This document shows, piece by piece, positions 5,546-7,344 of a stretch of 7,344 nt of DNA. The DNA is from SIG603 sp964370115. Its GTDB lineage: Bacteria; Bacillota; Clostridia; Oscillospirales; Acutalibacteraceae. The notes under the pieces were generated by a model. That model searched no databases. It had not been told where the DNA came from and was given only the letters and a program-made list of their open reading frames with translations. Each line of letters starts with the position of its first letter. Positions within the stretch are counted from its first letter, which is position 1. The stretch covers positions 1-7,344 of the forward strand of contig CAYJIA010000074.1 in assembly GCA_964370115.1 (NCBI GenBank), written 5' to 3'. A program made the translations under genes and the position numbers.

Positions 5546-7240
5546 ATGCGTAAACCTAATGTAATCATATTTTTAACCGACGACCAGGGTTATGGTGATT
5601 TGAGCAAGACTGGGAATAAAAACCTTAGTACGCCAGTAATAGACAAGCTTGAAGTAGACGGCGCTCAGATGGAAAATTTTTACACCTGTCCACTTTGCGC
5701 GCCTACTCGTGCCGAGCTTCTTACTGGTAGGCAGTTTATAAAAACGGGTGTGTACGGCGTGACCAAAAAGGCGGAATACCTAAACTTGGACGAAACAACA
5801 ATAGCCGATATCTATAAAGAGGCAGGCTATAAAACAGGCTGTTTTGGCAAATGGCACAGCGGTTCTTTATATCCTTATCACCCAAACGCCAGAGGCTTTG
5901 ACGAGTTTTACGGCTTTTGTTGCGGTCACTGGGGGTATTACTTCGATACAACATTAGACCACAACGGAACAGAGGTAAAAGGCGAGGGCTTTATTATAGA
6001 CGATGTGACAAACCACGCCATAGATTTTATTAATGAAAACGCCCAAAATCCGTTTTTGTGCTATATTCCATACAACACGCCTCACTCGCCGTATCAAATT
6101 ACGGACGAATTTTATGATAGGTTCAAAGACAAAGAGCTTATAAGTCGTGCCGACGAGCCCGAAAAAGAAAATATAGACATAACAAAAACCGTGCTTGCCA
6201 TGTGCGAAAACATAGACTGGAACATGGGCAGAGTTATGGACACGCTAAAAGAAAAAAATCTGCTTGAAAACACAATAGTCATGTACCTGTCGGACAACGG
6301 CCCCACGGGCAGTGTGAGGTACAATGCAGGACTAAAGGGAATGAAAGGCGGAATTGATGAGGGCTCTGTTAAAACGGCGTGCAGTATCACTTGGCATGGA
6401 AAAATTCCACAAAATACAAAGGTCTCACAGCTTTCTTCTACTATGGATATTCTGCCGACTATGACGGCACTTTGTGGGATAAATCCCAAGACAAGTAAAA
6501 AGCTTGATGGTATTGATTTAAGCGACTATCTTTTAAATGAGAAAAAAGATATCGCAGAGCGCGAGATATTTGCACTTGAGAGCAGTAATGAAATTAAACT
6601 GTCGGTGCGAAATCAAAAGTATAGATATCTTTATTCTCAAAATGAATTATATGATTTAGAAAATGATATAGGCCAAAATAAAAATATAGCCGAAGAAAAT
6701 TCTGTTATGGCAGAAAAACTTAGAAAGTCTTGCGAAAATTTTATAGAAGACGAGATACCAAAAGAGTTTGAAACAAGGTATTTGCCAATAGGGTATAAGG
6801 GCAAAAAGGCATATTTAAACGTGCAAGACTCAAACCCCGAGGGCAAAATTACATGGAGCAGTGTGCACCCGAATTGTTCTTATTTGATAAATTGGGACGA
6901 TGATAAAGACAAGATAAAATGGACCGCAAGCGTAAATGAAAGCGGTACATACAAGGCAAGTGTGTTTTACACCTGCAAGAAATCTTCGGTCGGAAAAACC
7001 TTGAAACTTTCGTGCAAAGACGAGTTTTGCAGTGAAAAAATACAAAAAGAATTTGACCCCTCCCTTGACCCCATGAGGGATTTTGTCAAAAGGGAAGAGT
7101 CATATACAAAAGAATTTAAAGAGCTAAAACTGGGTGAAATTAAGATAGAAAAAGGCCTAAACGACTTGGTTTTGTCCTGTGAAAATAACGACGGAACACA
7201 TATTTGCGACGTGAGAACCCTGCTTTTAGAGCTCTGCTAA
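5546..7240 (+). CDS. Cys-type sulfatase (arylsulfatase family) with C-terminal beta domain, probably cytosolic
   Basis: 564 aa, a sulfate-ester hydrolase of the alkaline-phosphatase superfamily. The sulfatase domain (~3-375) shows metal-binding DDQGYGD (Asp12, Asp13), the signature C-A-P-T-R-x4-T-G-R with Cys51 as the residue normally matured to formylglycine, GKWH (101-104), NTPHSPY with His180, SDNG with Asp250/Asn251, and GLKGMKGG (262-269) with the expected active-site lysine. The C-terminal part (~415-564) is rich in predicted beta strands (WTASVNESGTYKASVFYTC; LGEIKIEKGLNDLVLSCEN) and resembles jelly-roll, carbohydrate-binding-like modules; this is inference. The protein begins MRKPNVIIFLTDDQ, so the fold starts at once with no signal peptide, implying cytosolic action on an imported sulfated sugar. 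The 17 cysteines are compatible with a reducing cytosol. A maturase (anaerobic radical-SAM type or FGE) must be encoded elsewhere. The substrate cannot be deduced. The start is set by AAGGGGG. Confidence 0.94.
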   Translation: MRKPNVIIFLTDDQGYGDLSKTGNKNLSTPVIDKLEVDGAQMENFYTCPLCAPTRAELLTGRQFIKTGVYGVTKKAEYLNLDETTIADIYKEAGYKTGCFGKWHSGSLYPYHPNARGFDEFYGFCCGHWGYYFDTTLDHNGTEVKGEGFIIDDVTNHAIDFINENAQNPFLCYIPYNTPHSPYQITDEFYDRFKDKELISRADEPEKENIDITKTVLAMCENIDWNMGRVMDTLKEKNLLENTIVMYLSDNGPTGSVRYNAGLKGMKGGIDEGSVKTACSITWHGKIPQNTKVSQLSSTMDILPTMTALCGINPKTSKKLDGIDLSDYLLNEKKDIAEREIFALESSNEIKLSVRNQKYRYLYSQNELYDLENDIGQNKNIAEENSVMAEKLRKSCENFIEDEIPKEFETRYLPIGYKGKKAYLNVQDSNPEGKITWSSVHPNCSYLINWDDDKDKIKWTASVNESGTYKASVFYTCKKSSVGKTLKLSCKDEFCSEKIQKEFDPSLDPMRDFVKREESYTKEFKELKLGEIKIEKGLNDLVLSCENNDGTHICDVRTLLLELC

Positions 7241-7261
7241 AACTTAATTTGATACTTTACC

Positions 7262-7328
7262 CTGTTAGAAAATTTTTGAGAAATTAAAAGCCCTAGGCGT
7301 TCAAATTTCAAGACAAAATTTCTGACAG
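7262..7328. repeat. Imperfect inverted repeat of about 67 bp after the sulfatase gene
   Basis: CTGTTAGAAAATTTTTG (7262-7278) pairs with CAAAATTTCTGACAG (7314-7328), allowing one G-T and two single-base bulges. Inside, GAAATT (7280-7285) pairs with AATTTC (7304-7309), and GCC/GGC flank CTA at the apex. The whole could fold into one long hairpin. No T-tract follows on either strand as in a standard terminator. The layout suits a small non-coding palindromic or MITE-like element, though it may continue past the window end. It is the only structure seen in 7241-7344; no gene is visible there. Confidence 0.5.
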
Positions 7329-7344
7329 TGGCATAGGCTACGTC

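Overview
The window is AT-rich bacterial DNA with strong AGGGGG-type ribosome sites, several consensus sigma-A promoters with 17-bp spacers, one TTG start, and small palindromic and 7-bp tandem repeats between genes. Together with an HflX of typical Firmicutes length and a cysteine-rich, export-signal-free sulfatase, this suggests an anaerobic, low-GC, probably gut-associated Clostridia-type Firmicute. The run of exactly 100 Ns points to a draft or metagenome scaffold. The taxonomic call is inference; no rRNA is present.

Left part, minus strand (1-1684). A membrane-anchored surface protein (cohesin-like domain, two cadherin-like beta-sandwich repeats, C-terminal membrane anchor) is transcribed leftward from a consensus promoter. 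Its terminator hairpin overlaps the -35 box of the promoter for a single initiator tRNA-fMet, which ends in its own intrinsic terminator at the left edge. A perfect palindrome lies at the predicted tRNA transcription start.

Right part, plus strand (1774-7344). From a divergent promoter comes a 626-aa membrane-bound nucleotide-sugar 4,6-dehydratase of the CapD/EpsC/PglF/WbpM type. It is followed by a 78-aa small membrane protein, the ribosome-associated GTPase HflX, a 100-N gap entered through an AATTGAG tandem array, and a cytosolic Cys-type sulfatase. An imperfect inverted repeat of about 67 bp resembling a small palindromic element follows the sulfatase.

The genes do not form an obvious single pathway. 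The surface protein and the nucleotide-sugar enzyme both concern the cell envelope and share a divergent control region. HflX and tRNA-fMet concern translation. The sulfatase points to use of sulfated glycans but has no partner genes here. I see no clearly new multi-gene system. The points most worth checking are the repeats, the gap beside hflX, the palindrome at the tRNA start, and the sulfatase with its C-terminal beta domain.
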